Part shown: one piece after another, positions 25,701 to 40,700 of the stretch
How positions within the stretch are numbered: position 1 is the stretch's first letter
Layout of the letters: each line of letters starts with the position of its first letter
NCBI GenBank assembly: GCA_949358305.1
Contig: OX442315.1
Span: 7,900,427 to 7,964,426 of the forward strand
Source: Strigamia acuminata
Taxonomy: Eukaryota > Arthropoda > Chilopoda > Geophilomorpha > Linotaeniidae
Direction of reading: 5' to 3'
DNA length: 64,000 nt
Made by a program: the position numbers and the translations under genes
Notes under the pieces: model-generated
Seen by the model: the letters and a program-made list of their open reading frames with translations, nothing else
Databases searched by the model: none
Told to the model about the DNA's origin: nothing

Positions 25701-28700
25701 TTTACACGACAGTTGTGCACACGGAATATTTCATCTCGCTCGAAATTTTCCGTGCGTGTAAACATTGTATATGACACGCAAGTTAAGCAGCATTGGTGGT
25801 TTCTCCGGTTCTCGGTGTAAATGCAAGATTCCGTCTTTCGGAAGAAGCCGTTGCGTAGGACATTATCCCGGCTAAGCTTCGACTCAGCATCTTTTGACGC
25901 GAGTGTCATCTCGAGATATTGTAAGTCTCCCAACGGCAAACGAGGGTTTGCACGAGTCGTCTTGAGATTTTTGTGGGAAAAGATGCTGACTTCGGCTTTT
26001 CCGTTGGAAAATGCGAAAGTTAAAATTACGGAGTTTTTGAAATGTTTTTTTTTTTTTGCACATTTTCAATTTTTCTTTGGGGAAAGTTTGAGTAGTCAAA
26101 CAAGATGAAGATAATTTGTATCATGTGGCAACAAAATTATCTGCAACTTGATTCTGGCGGAGTCCCAAGAAAGGTTTCTTTTAACCTTTTCCGGTCGATG
26201 GATTTTTATACACACCCTGGGAGTAAATAAAACAGCTCACTTCATATTGTAACTTGATTCTTGTTTCTCTAGAAACAATCCTCCTTGATTGGCCAATTTT
26301 GAATTTGAAATTGGCAGCAACTGCTGACAAAATTGTTGTTTCAATGCACAATTGAACAATTAAGCGGTTTTAGATATCAATTGAGTAATAATAATGTTAG
26401 AGTTAATGCAAATCAGTTGTGTAAATTATGCATGTTACCATTTCTATGCGTTGTGTAGTTACCGCTTTAAGAAAGACTCGTTGCTGTTAAGTTAGGGTGA
26501 TTATTCAATTGCAACTGTGCACAGCAGGCTTTGGATTGAGGAAATTACTATTTTATCACAGGCTTGTTAAAGGTGTATGGAGTTAGTTGACGAGAAGGTC
26601 ATTCATTGAAGTACTGACCAGGCCCAATGCTGCTTAACTTCTGTGGTCACCGGAGAAGAGGTGAGGAGATTGGCATTCCGAAGGAGAATGGTTTGATAGA
26701 ATTAGGTGCCCAGATTCTAAAGCTGAGGTTTAAAGCTGGTTATTTGTTTCCAAAAGAACACATTGTTTTATCTTTAGGTGGGTGTCATTGGAAAAAAAAT
26801 TATTATTGTTTCTTTTGTGTGCAAAAGCTTGACAATCATTATGTTAAATGCATGTGATGCGATTGGCATCAAGATACAGGGTGCAAACTGTAGTGCAAAT
26901 GCAAAGTTGGTTTCTAAAAAAAGTCTTTGTGCGTTCCTTGCATAGAGTAATACCCTGGATAGCCATTCCAGTTTTGGGGTCATGACCGTGCAAAAGGCGG
27001 AAAGAAAAACTACTAGGTGCATTCCACTACTACTGCATTCCAGAACATTTGTTCTAGTGTAACTTGAGTTTTTATTCTCTTACCGCTTCATTCGGAGTTA
27101 TTCATCAATATACAGGGTGTTTCGTTTAAGACGTTACAGTCAATTTCCAGAATGAGTGTATAAAATAAAATAATTTAGACATTAAAAAAAAGGAGAGTGG
27201 TTTTTCTTGTTTACTTGCATAATAATGCAAATTTGAATACATTTATTGAAGAAATTCAGTATTTTTGCAGTAGAAATTTAATTTTTGCTTTATTTTAGCT
27301 GATTTGTTTTCATTTTAAAACTAAAACATTTAACTTAAGGTGACTAAGATAAGTTGGATAGTACTAATTTGATGGTGCTCTACAACTTTGTAATTGGAAA
27401 TTTTGCTCTATCTCGACCAGTTAACGAGTTAGCGAAAGAAAAGTGCATTGTTGCATGTCTGGCATAAAATTTGATTACACTATTGGATTCGTCATCCCTA
27501 ATTTGCTATAGGCTAGTCTGCTTGGTTTTTTGAAAAAGCTTATACTTATTCTGGAAATTGACTGAAACGTCGAATACAACACCATGTTGTTGATACTTGA
27601 CAGAAAATTGGGGTTTCTTCATTTCGTCGCCCTTCATTTCGTCGCCGTGTCATTTCGTCGCCGTTTTTGGCGACGAAATGACACCCAAAACGTAAAAAGG
27701 GCGACGAAATGAAGGGCGACGAAATGATACGGTTGAACAACCAAAACAACCCAAACCGAACAGAAGGGCGACGAAATGACACGGCGACGAAATGATACGC
27801 CTAAGTAACCGAAACATTTGCCACAATTTGGCTACAATTTTGTCACAATTTGGCCTCAATATTGCCACAATTTGGCCACAAGTTTGCCAGAATTTGGCCA
27901 CATCTTGTCCACAATTTGGCTACAATTTTGCCACAATTTGGCCTCAATGTTGCCACAAGTTTGCCAGAATTTGGCCACAAGTTGGCCAGAATTTGGCCAC
28001 ATTTTGTCCACAAGTTGGCCAGAATTTGGCCACATTTTGTCCACAAGTTTGCCAGAATTTGGCCACAAGTTTGCCAGAATTTGGCCTCAAGTTTGCCAGA
28101 ATTTGGCCACAAGTTAGCGAAATGCCACAACAATGACATGGCGACGAAATGATATGGCGACGAAATGATAGGGCGACGAAATGAAAGGGCGACGAAATGA
28201 TATGTTGATGAAATAAGGGCGACGAAATGAAAAAAAAATTTTCAGCACAGCCTTTATTAAAAAAAAGTACGGGGGCGACGAAATGAATGGCGACGAAATG
28301 AATGGACTTCAGAAAATTCTGTGAGAAACAGACAATCAGGAGACAATGGAGGCAGGTGGTTGCCATCACAAGTTTCACATATTGGTAGCACGAGACAAAA
28401 GCTGGTTTGCATTTGTCTGAAGCGGATGCAAGCCCGCCTTAATTCGGCAACTTATCGTTCGAACACTTTACTGAATTAGCGGTTGTAAAGAAACCGGTCG
28501 CCAAGCCTTTCTTTGCAAACCGCTCATTTGCTGCCCAAAAACGTCACTGCAAAGAGCTCAAACAAGGAGACGCGAGGGAAAAATATCTTCGCTTACTTTA
28601 CGGCTATTTTCTCACTAGAGTGCAGTGTGAATGCAGTTGGGGATGCATCCCATTCTGTGAGAGACTGCATTACTTTGTGTTGAAGCCATGTGTGAACTAG

Positions 28701-31700
28701 AAGTTGAATAACCTGGAGCCAGCTACAGAATGGTTGGAAAGGGATTTTTACATCTGGAGAAGAGACGTGCTGATAAATGATTTTAACTGTGCTCTCTGCT
28801 TTGTTTGATGACAGGTTAAGACTTGTGTTCGGTGCCTTCGGGAGATTGGCTGCATGTGTAGGGAAGAGTTGATCCTTTTCCATCAGGAAGTAGATAGGGG
28901 TTTCTATCCTTTATCATGTGAAGTTTATTAGACACACTGCAGCCTATTTGTTTGTCAGAGAGAATCCATTTAACGTATTACTCCGCTTTTAGCGGCATGA
29001 AATTAACTACTTTTGGAAATTTCAGTTACAAAGTGTAAGCGATGTTGTTACTTCTTGAAGTGAGAGACTCGGAGCACGTCTTACTTTATGGTGGCTTTAT
29101 TCGGACTGGGGGTTAAAACTGTACATGGGAGAGACGGCATCTACCGGCAGTATACCGCCATGCGCTTAAAGCGGGGTGTATCGGCAGTATACTGGCAAGC
29201 TTAAAGTAGGGTCTACCGGCAGTATATTGCCATGCGCTTAAATCAGGGTGTATCGGCAATATACTGGCATGCACTTTAAGCAGGGTTTACTGGCAGTATA
29301 CTGGCATGCCGCTTAAAGCAGGGTAATACGGTATTCTCATTGGCTGAAATCTTTACCAGTGCATTGATACAAAGACAATGATCAGGTGATCATCTCAGCC
29401 AATGATCACGCACAACAACAAATGAGTTCATCTTAGCAACAGACATAGCGGCTTTGCAGGCAAATTAACTGTTAGTTGGAGTGCTCCAGTGCATTAGCAC
29501 CTTCTTTCAATAAAATGAAAAAGTTGTGAGACTTTTTACTGCAGTGCTCTTGGGTAATCAGTTGTTGGGACTTTTTTGTTGCATGAGGAAGCCACTAGCC
29601 AGTAATTTGGCCATTGACCAATGGGAATAAGTGGATTGATTCTCTGGACGAATAGAGTTGGGGCTGTGCAATTTTTTTTAAAGCCGATATGACTGAGATG
29701 TACAATGGTTCCTGATCAATATTTTATAATTGGGTGGATTGTGGAGGAATATCAGTCTGGGCATTTTTTGTAAAAAAAAAAAACTTCTCCATTTCTAAGA
29801 TGTTATAAGCGGTTTGTCTTCTGCCGGCCCCCCCAATTGGGGCTTGCCCGATTACCCAACCGGTCAATCCATCCCTGATTGTGTCTGTTGAAAAATTGAT
29901 CCAACATCTTTGAAACAGATTCTATAGCAATTGAAGAGACAGTTTTGCTGCTTTTTATTTCTATTTATTTCATCGTTCCAGTATGTTTGTTATTGTGCCA
30001 TATCTTCCGGTTGATTAGCGCCGTGAAGGATTGGTGATAACCCTTCATATTACTGCCTCCATTCTCATTGAATCAATTGCTGGCAGGTGTTACAGCGCCT
30101 GAGTGACTCCAAAAAGCTGCGCAAACACAATATGGTTGGATAGCTTGATCTTATTCTATTAGCAAGGCAATACAGCGGCTTGCAGTGCAGGAAAGACAGT
30201 CACTAACAATTAGGGAAATGCTTTGTTTTTCATTAGCACAAAGAAAATTCTTGCTAATTCAGACCTAGAAAAACTCTGGGACACAAACCTTTGTCCAATT
30301 TCTTACCCTAACAACCGTATTAAAAGATACGACCGGTGGACCGGGCAAATAATGATAGATAAACGTAAAACAGCTAAACTGAAGGGAAGTTTTTTTTTGT
30401 CCTCGACTGTACGTGTATACACACACATCCGCGGTCCTGTAGAGATTTCTCAGGCAAAAAGGGTTCACGATTGGAAAAAGTTGACGAAGCCCTGGTCTAG
30501 ATAGGGTCTCCATAGAGACTGGGCACCCCTGTAGACCAGGCTTTTTTCTGAACTTGCTTAAACTTAGTGGGGAGGAAGTTCATTGCACCTTTAACCATGC
30601 ACAGCATTGTGTCTACCGCGAACTTGCCGCAATATCTTGGAAGAACTTATCTCCTGGCAGAATGTTTATTTTTTACTTGACTACAATGGTGCCGTCAGAT
30701 TATTCCACGCTGGAATGACACCATGCAGTCAGTCGTATAATAGTTGGAGGTTCTATTGTTGACGTGCATTCGGCGACCGGCGAAGGCCGAACGAAGACTA
30801 TTTCTATCGGATAATAAATTGGTTCACTTAAAATTAAACGACTTAGACGGGGTCTCTTTATAGGTACAATAATGGGTTTTCATGCTTTGAAAAGTGTACT
30901 TAGGTTTGATGCTTGCTGCCATTAACCTTAGACTTACGCTGGGATCAACTTACCCATTGGGAAAGACAATTTCCTGCATTGAAAGGTGGATGGTAGGGCT
31001 GATGTTAATAGTGGTAGGGCTATTGTGTTACTGGTAAAGGTCATGGGTGGATGTTAAACAAATTTTAAATGGGCTGACTGGCTGAAGTTGACATTGAAAT
31101 CGATCAAAACAAGCAATACAGAATCGATTTTTAATCGATATCTCGAAAATCGATTTTTAATCAATGTCTCGAAAATCGATTTTTAATTGGTACTTGAGAA
31201 TCGATTTTTAATTGGTACTTGAGAATCGATTTTTAATTGGTATTTGAGAATTGATTTTTAATTGATATTTTCAGAATATACTTTTAATTGATACTTGAGA
31301 ATTTATTTTTAATCGATACTTTAGAATTAATTTTTAATCGATAATCTCAGAATTGATTTTTAATCGATAATCTCAGAATCCATTTTTAATCGATAATTTC
31401 AGAATCGATTTTTAATCGATAATCTCAGAATCGATTTTCAATCGATAATCTCAGAATCGATTTTTAATCGATAATCTCAGAATCGATTTTTAATCGATAA
31501 TCTCAGAATCGATTTTTAATCGATAATCTCAGAATCGATTTTTAATCGATAATCTCAGAATCGATTTTTAATCGATAATCTCAGAATCGATTTTTAATCG
31601 ATAATCTCAGAATCGATTTTTTATCGATATTTTGGAAATCAATTTTTTTTTAGGTTTGCAATTTTGAGGATTTCAATTTCAGGACAAAAACATGAAAAAT

Positions 31701-34700
31701 CGAAATCAATTAAGCAAACGATAATTAGTCGATATTTTATTCATCAAAACTTTCCACAGTACAATTTTTAAAAACAAATAAAAAATGTGCCAGCTTTGCC
31801 TATCAATTTTCCTCGAGGAATAACAACGCGTGAGCATTCTCTAAATTTCAGTGGTTGGTAGTTGTGTTTTAAACTTTTGTCAGCTGTCAGATCCAGAGGC
31901 AGCAACACCTCCAATAATATTCTGAGGGCCCAAATTTCTTGCGGCGTGAGAGGTGGAAAACTGAAGAGAACTTTAAGTGACAACGACGTGTGAAGTTGAG
32001 GCAAACATGACTACATCTGTAATTGACAAGGAATAAAAATGTAATGTTTTTCTGCAGTGAGCCAAACAAACTTTTTGCTCAATTGAAGAAAACTGTCCAG
32101 TAGCAACGAAAGACGAAGAGAAAACAGTCAGATTGGATGCTGTGTTTGTTTATTGATTTTTCCGAGCGGTTGTCAGTTTGTCTTCGGGTTTTAAAGACGG
32201 AACTACGACGAAATGTGTTTGCGAAGAATGTTTTCGTTAATCAAGAATTAAAGTTGGTGGTTTGGATGATTGCTGAACTGAGCGTGCGCAAATCACATCT
32301 TTTACTACGTTTACATGTACTGAGTTTTCTAGAAAATTTAAAATGCGGATTTTATTCATCCGGATAACCGTGTGCGTTTACATGTCCCTACCGTAGTCTT
32401 CTGGTAAAAGTGACGCCACATGTAAATTACCCATAATGCATTTTGATTATCTGGAACAACAAAATGGTTGTCTATCTATTTCAAAAAACTGTTTTGTTAG
32501 CCCTTCTTAGGAATTAAACCTAAAATATATGTAGTCGCAGTTTCCAAAGTCGAGGTAGATTCGTGTTGCGGTAGATTGTTTCGCGCTAGATGACACGCCC
32601 CGATCAGTTTTCCAGAAACGTAAAATTTTCATTTTTACGTACGGGTATCCAGATAACTGTCAAGAACGTCATATCGAGAAATGGAAAGGATTTTATCAAC
32701 TTACTACAATTAAGCAGATTGTTGAAACCAATTTGAACACACCTGCTGATTGCCAAACATAGGAGAAATATTCTACTTCATCTTTATCCGTAGTGAGGCC
32801 GTGCCCTTCATTGTATCTCCTTGGATCGGCCCCGGCTTCAAAGGCAAACATATCTCTCTCGTGCTAAATCTAATTTTGACTAGATGGAATTACATTTGCA
32901 CTTTGAAGTTTGAAGCGGCATCACCTAAAGCGATTGAGATAGTGGCCACCGGTTGTTGAGCTCTGGTCATCAGTATGTGGGAAGACAAACTGCATTGAAA
33001 ATAAAAAATTCAGCAATAGAAGAGAAAATATAAATTTACACATGGAGAATTATGACATAGGAAAACTGCAAATTAACAATGTTATAATGTTATTTTGCAA
33101 TTGTTTTTCTCATAGAGGTGGGTGATTATTGTTATGATCACATGATCGGATCAACTGACCTCATTTTCCCAAAGGTGTATTGAAGAGTGTTGAGGCGACA
33201 ACAAAGCAACAAAATAGAGACATGAGTTTCCAACAATAATGTAAATACGGATTTTGATTCAAAGGTCCAGGTCCACTCTTTCCATAAGGCCAACTAGGCA
33301 TGGTACCTAGCGTCCACGAACAAGTGGCAGACTCAGGATTTGATGTTCGCAGGGATTCCGAGGCATTCATCGTACTTTCAAGATTAATAAAGAAGTTGTA
33401 ATCAAAGTTCCTAGGGCCTATGAAAGTCTTAAATGGCCCTGCAAGGCTCCTGTGCTATAGTGTCTTTAAAGTAGGGTTTCTGTTTTCTCACCTTTCTTAA
33501 TTCTCGGTTTCCGATACCAAAATGGCCGGTACTTCCGGGAAATCGGTACTCTCGGTTCCATAATTGTTTTCGATGGTTTTATTGATTTTTTGTCATTTTA
33601 GGCGTTTTTTGATTGATTTTTTTTTATTATATTACCGGTAGGTGTTTTTTAATTGATTTTTTATCATTTTAGGTGTTTTTGTTGGATTTTTAATTGTTTT
33701 TGACGTTTTTTTATGGATTTTTAATTGTTTTAGACATCTGATTACCACTTAGACTTTCTTGATGGATTTTTCTTTGCTTTAGATGTCTAAACAATGAAAT
33801 ATCCTTCAAAAGACGTCTAAAACAATGAAATATTCGTTGAAAAAACGTATAAAACGACTAAATATCCATCAAAGGATGTCTAAAATGAAGAAAATTGATA
33901 AAAATATGTCTGAAATGATGAAAAATAGTCAAGAAAATGTCTAAAATGATGAAAAATAGACAAGAAAATGTCTAAACTGATGAAAAATAGACCAGAAAAT
34001 GTCTAAAATGATGAAAAATAGTCAAGAAAATGTCTAAAATGATGAAAAATAGACAAGATAATGTCTAAAATGATGAAAAATAGACAAGAAGATGTCTAAA
34101 ATGATGAAATATGTGGTCCGGCCTTTGAGCAAAATTCAAAATATCAAAGTTTCGGGGAATTTTCATCTTCTGCAATAGCGGTACACTGCACAGTGAAAGG
34201 AGTTGCAGGTAACTGGATTTGGGGACACAATTGTCACCTTGGAACTTTCCTCGCGAATAAAAATTTGCTGACATGCTCCAACTGTCCCAAGTCGGTCGCA
34301 TCAAGGTGATTTAATAATTCCTCTCTTAGTCCGCTCTCTTAATGGACCGGAATCGAAATTCAATATACTCCGGCGAAGATAACCCGATAAGGAAAGTCAA
34401 GTTTTTACGGAGTCTGCAGTTGTTGCTCAACCATCCTCTGCTACCACTGTTGTCAGACTGTTGCTGAAATACGGAGAAAATGATGACACGTCGAAGTGAA
34501 ACCAGATTAAAGCGTTAATTCCAGCGTGAAGAAGGCGGCGCGAACACTTCTGGCTTGATTAAGTTAAGCAGTTTGGTGGATGGAACACGTGGAAGTTAAA
34601 AAGTGTAATATTGCGCTGACTGTGCACAATTCCTAGCAGGAGGATAATTTTCCCGAGCAAAGAAGACCCCAGGTGCTTGTATTTTAATACAATGATAAAG

Positions 34701-37700
34701 TGTAATCAACTGCACACTGTTGGAATTGAAATCGATAAAATCGATTACCGGGGCCTTTTGTGCATGTGGAGATTGAAAAAGATATAATTTGGCTGTTTAA
34801 TCAAGATTTAATCGCCGCTAATTATCTCTGGATGTAAATTAAACAATAACTGGTTTAAAAGTTTCCATATGGAACAATAGCAAGCAAAAAATTAACAAAG
34901 ACTGATTTTATTCCACTTTTGAAACAATAGGAAGAAAAAATTAACAATGACTGATTTTATTCCACTTTTGAAACAATAAGAAGAAAAAATTAACAATGAC
35001 TGATTTTATTTCACTTTTGAAACAATAGCAAGAAAAAATTAACAATAATTGATTTTATTTCACTTTTGAAACAATAGGAAGAAAAAAATCAGACAACGAC
35101 TTATTTTATGTTATGTTACGTTTGAGGCAATAACGAGTAAAATAAATGGGGACTGATTTTATTGATTTTATTCCACATATCGGTCGGAGAATCTCATATA
35201 TCCATCAATACTTCTTTGCCTTCAATAGGACTTTTGAACAACAACCATAATACGATGTAATTTAAAGCTGCACCAACAGAGCTGTCTTCGTGGATAATTA
35301 ATGAGAATTTGTTCAACTTATTTAAAGTTCATTAAAATTGGTGACAAGTCAAAACACAAGTCAAAAGACACAAGGTATTTTAATACTTAGGGTTTCTTAA
35401 TCAGGTGTCAGGCATGACATCCAGCAACCGGCAAAACCTGACATTTTTAATTTTTCAAGGATACCTGATAATTATTTCAGTAGAAGTTCACCGAATGATA
35501 AGATGTCGACTTAACAGAGGATGATTTTTTTGATTTTGTCAGGTGGATGTTCATTGGAGAATCAAGCAATGCATTCGGTGTTGTCCGCTTTAACTGTTAA
35601 CCTTAAATTATTCAGTTTTCTTTGCCTAACTTTTGATTGATTGTTTTGCCTGGCAAGCATTCAACATGTATTTTGGCCTACTTTTATGTATAACTACACC
35701 AGTGAAATGGCTCTGGCCAATAGGAAAAATTCACCCTCTTATGCACAGCCAACCGTTTCATGCACGGGGCTTATCGGCATGCCGGTAAAACTCGCACTAT
35801 ACCAGGATGTGGCTTAAAGCGGTGTGATACGGTAATACAATGCATATGTTGAAAAAGCCGTCTCGGAGCACTTGTGACCAGATGCAGAAAATCCCAGTCC
35901 ATAAAGAATCCAAACTGCTTCCGATACTGTTATGGACCGCATAACTATAGAGGTTTTTGGTTGTGCCTGTACAAACTGCTGTCAAGAGTAGTCGTGCTAT
36001 CAAATCCCTACATCAGCAGAATATCTCCACCGGTTATCCAGATTATCCAGATTTACCATTTGGTCATTGGGGCACCTCCTGGTGGGATGATGGCCCAGTG
36101 AACCCCTTACTCTGGTAGCGGAGTTATCGATTCTCTTCTTCGGTTTATCTTTGGTCAGCGTATTCTGCTTTCTCCAGTTCTCGGTGCAAATGAAATGTGC
36201 CCTTGAAATGTTGTGTTTTATTGCAGATAAAGAAGAACTTCTGCCATCATGACAGGACAAGGTTGTAAGGGTTGCAACAAGGTTGGGCATACATGTTACA
36301 TGATGGTTTGATCCGTCTGAACTAATAAGAGCTTAATTTCAAAATTACTGTTAAATACTTGCTAAAATATTCATAGAATACATTATTAACTACTTAGAAA
36401 TTTAATTAACATAAAATGCACAATAAATGTTATCCTAAACATAATTGAAGTAGTCAGAACAGAGTTGGAAACTTGAACGGAAACTGAGGTGGAAACACAA
36501 GGGAGCGGGTAAAATTCCAATACTCGGTCGAAAATGAGGCTATTGGGCATAAACAAACACTAAGGGGTTTCATTAAATGAGCGATTAGTTGATTACTTTG
36601 ATTACTTTGATTAGTCGATTATTTGATGTGTCATGTGACTGGATTCAACCAATCCCGGATATGAAAGCATGGACCAAGGATAGCATGGACACGTATCCAC
36701 ATGTTCAGTGCGTTTTGCTACCGACGGCGCCACAATATATAGCTGCATGGTATTCTGGGATGACAACGGGTAACAAACATGCTTATTTGGCAAGCACGTG
36801 ATTGCTGTCATCCAATCAGCGCACAGAACAATGAATCTATAGGAAATAACACGGATACGTGTCCGTAATCCTTGGTTCATGATGAAAGGCATGTGCCCGC
36901 AACCACAAACAGTGATGACCGTTTGTAATATCAATTTCAATACCAAATGAAATGTTTGAAATTCCTTGAATTATCGACATATCACCAACTTATGGTGCCT
37001 CAACTCCGCCAAGAACGGCTGCAGCAAATAGGAAATAGCGAAGCGGAGTTAATCTACGGACTTTACGGCTTTGTCGGAGCAGTATTTTCTCGCCGTTTAA
37101 TAACTTTCGTTGCCGATTAATGAGAATTTTCAAAGAGTCGTAAAACTTTTGACTGGTTGCAATCTCCCAACTGTGCAGTTTTGAATCAATAGTTGTATTA
37201 TTGATTCCTTCAACGTTTCTAATCTCAAAATTGAATATAAAAGTAAAGTAAATACATGTTTCTATCCAGACTAACTCTTCCCTGCATCTGGTCCGCTCCG
37301 AAGGATCTTCTGGGATCTTTTTGGCGTAACTTCTTTTCTTTGTCTTGTAATTTAAAGTTTGAGTTGACCATCACAAGTTGGCAACTGAGTCCCATGCTGA
37401 TCCAATGACAGCAGAGGTCATCTTCATGTGGTCAGGGCTTAGGCTTACAAATTAGACATATTTGTGTTTGTTAGAGGGCAAAGCATGCCATTTGTAAAAT
37501 GGGGAAAAATCAATACAACATTAGAGTTTCAAAGGAGGAAAAAAATCAATAATGGGATTTGGTTTGAAAAAAATGAAGACAGTAAAATTGCAGAACACAA
37601 GATCCAAATGGGAAATTGAAAGTCTGGAGTCTAACAGTTGAGTTAATCACAACCAAAGGGTTTCATTGATCTGACTGGGTAATTTTTTTTATAATTATTG

Positions 37701-40700
37701 CGCCAACAGCTACTTATTGCTTGAGATTTTGATTGGTTACAACAAATTAGTAAGAAATGCAGCGGAATTTAGCTAAAAAGCGCTTTGTCGAAGGACGTCC
37801 AGGTCTTGCCGCAAAGAACACGAGACGTATAGTGGTGGAAAAAAGTTTGAGACCACAATTTTTTTTATTTCTTAAATTTGATTTGAGTTATTATCTTATA
37901 ATTTTAAACAATGCTTTATTGTCATGATATAAACCTGTAAATAAATTTTCAAGTCAAAATTTGACTCGCAACTAAGAAACCTGTAGTGGTCTCAAACTTT
38001 TTTCCACCACTGTACGTGGTCAAACGTGATTCGTGAAATGCTGCCGCAACAGCAGCGCCAAGTGTGGCAATTTCAAAAAATACCCTAAACGATCTTCGAT
38101 ACATCCTGTCTAGGCGGAGTTTGCTGTATCAATTATAAATTGCTTCAAATAGAACAAAGGGATCGAAAATTAGATTAAAATAGAAATAAAACATGAACTC
38201 AGCGGAGTCCGGACGACTATGGCGCGCCATCTTTGAACGTTGGCGGTTGTCAACAGACTTTGTTAATTTTTTATGAAATGAATTTCTTTTTTCTATTTTG
38301 GTTGTGTTTTTGTTCAAATAGCTGTAGCTTGACATTGAAGGTGCATTTTGTTAGCAAATACACCTTCAGGTTAAGAATTTATGTCTGGTTAATATTTTAT
38401 TTTGTAGCAGAGAGCTAGGCAGAGGTTTGTTAAAGCTGTTTAAATGTTGTTGTTGTTGTTTTATACATTTTGGATTGATTAAGTTGAGTGTACTGTTAGG
38501 AATTGGTTGTAGTGTTTATTTAATACATGTTTCTTGCTGCTGGATGTGGATTGTAATTGTATGCAAACATTGGTGGAGTTTGGTTGGTTTTATTTATTCA
38601 TAAGTGGATGGGTTTTTTGGGATGTTGTGTTTTTGAGTTTAAAAAGATTTTGGAGGAAATTTTTGGGGGAAATGGATCAATTTTTAGGAAAGATTTTGTG
38701 GTATTTTGGGTAAGATTTTAAAGAAGTTGGATCATTTCATAAGTTTTTGTCAAGGTTTTGATACTTTTTTTTGGATTTTAGTCAAGATTTTGATACTTTT
38801 GTTGGGTTTTGTACATGATTTTGATACTTTTGTTGGATTTTAGTCATTTTGATATTTTTTTTTGAATTCATCTAAAATTTTAATGATTTCAAAATATTGC
38901 ATCCAATTTTTTTAAAATAAATTTGGTAGATTTGATACTGAATTTTGGTAGAGTACTTTGAATAAATGTGAACTAACTTGTAAGATTAAATTTAATGAAT
39001 TTTAGTCAAAATTTGGTTAAATTTAATGAATTTTAGTCAAATTTTGTTAAATTTAATGAATTTTAGTCAAATTTTGTTAAATTTAATGAATTTAGTCAAA
39101 ATTTGGATTAATTCAACGAATTTTAGTCAAAATTTGGATTAATTCAACTGATTTCAGCAGATTTCATCCAAAATTTGGATTAATTCAACTGATTTCAGCA
39201 GATTTCATCCAAAATTTGAATTAATTCAACTGATTTCAGCAGATTTCATCCAAAATTTGGATTAATTCAACTGATTTCATCCAAAATTGTGTAATTTTTA
39301 TTTTATTTCATCCAAAATTGTGTAAATTTCATTTTATTTCATCCAAAATTGTGTAAATTTCATTTTATTTCATCCAAAATTGTGTAAATTTCATTTTATT
39401 TCGTCCAAATTTTTGATAAATTTTTATTTTGAGCTAATTCAATAACTTTCATTCATAATTCGGATAAATTTAATAGATTTCATCCAAAATTCGGATAAAT
39501 TCAATAGATTTCATCCAAAATTCGGATAAATTCAATAGATTTCATCCAAAATTCGGATAAATTCAATAGATTTCATCCAAAATTCGGATAAATTCAATAG
39601 ATTTCATCCAAAATTCGTCTAAATCCAATCCCATCACATTCGCAAAAACAAACAACACCCAAAAAAAAAAAAACTCCCAATTCAATTCCCTGCATCATCT
39701 CGCAACTTTAAAATTTATTCTTGTTTTTGTTTCCTTCTAATTCCAGTTCAACTTTGTCGGAAAATTACTCGGCCCCAAAGGAAACTCGCTGAAAAGACTC
39801 CAAGAGGAAACCCTCACGAAAATGGCAATATTGGGAAGAGGATCAATGCGGGATAAAAACAAAGTAAACATTAACTACGCAACGGAGAAAGATTGAAGCT
39901 GAGAAAAACTAAACACATATTTTTTTCTTTTTACTAGGAGGAAGAACTGAGGAAACAAAACGATCCCAAACACGCGCATCTTAACGAAGAGTTACACATA
40001 GAAGTTAACACGTTCGCGCCACCTGCCGACGCCTACGCGAGAATAGGACACGCGCTCGGAGAGCTCAAGAAATTTCTCGTGCCTGTGAGTTGTCTCGAGA
40101 AAACAAAATTGTCTGCATTGATTCCTCGTTTGTCGGGGCAATCTGCGCGGTTTGGTGCGGGATGCGTGTTTGCGCACGCGCGCGTGATAGAATGAGTGTG
40201 GTTGTGTTGTTGGTGAGGGAATTTAAAGTAGGCTTAGAGGAGAGTGGGTTGGATTTTGGAGTCGGGACTCGGGAGGAACTATTTGGTGTGGGTTTTGGAG
40301 GTGTTTGATGTTTGTTTGGTTTGGGTTTTTTTGGAAATGGAGTTGTGTCAGGTGAAATGGCGTGCTCGACTGATAGATGGGACAATGTGCGAGGTTGGAC
40401 GAGTTTTTGAGGAAATGTTTGAAAAGGATTTGAGAAAAATTTTGAGCAAAATTAAAGCAAAATTTGGGCAAAATTTTCAGCAAATTTTTGAAAAATTTGA
40501 GAAGAATTTTAGAAAAATTTGAGAAGAATTTGAGAAAAATTTGAGAAGAATTTGGGCAAAATTTGGACAAAATTTTGGCAAAATTTGAACAAAATTTGGG
40601 CAAAATTTGAACAAAATTTGGGCAAAATTTGGGAAGAATTTGAGAAGAATTTGAAAAGAATTTGAGAAGAATTTTGGCAAATTTTTGGCAAAATTTGAGA

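Larger units (their letters stand above)
22760..39746 (+). other. Intron of about 17 kb (exon A to exon B)
   Basis: GT-AG intron of 16,987 bp. It holds two copies of the CAGTGGTGG MITE, the GGCGACGAAATGA block, the 27115 element and five tandem arrays. The stretches 24250-25240, 25770-27110, 28320-29140, 29330-31090, 31640-33780, 35100-36560 and 36910-37830 show no supported gene. Confidence 0.85.
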
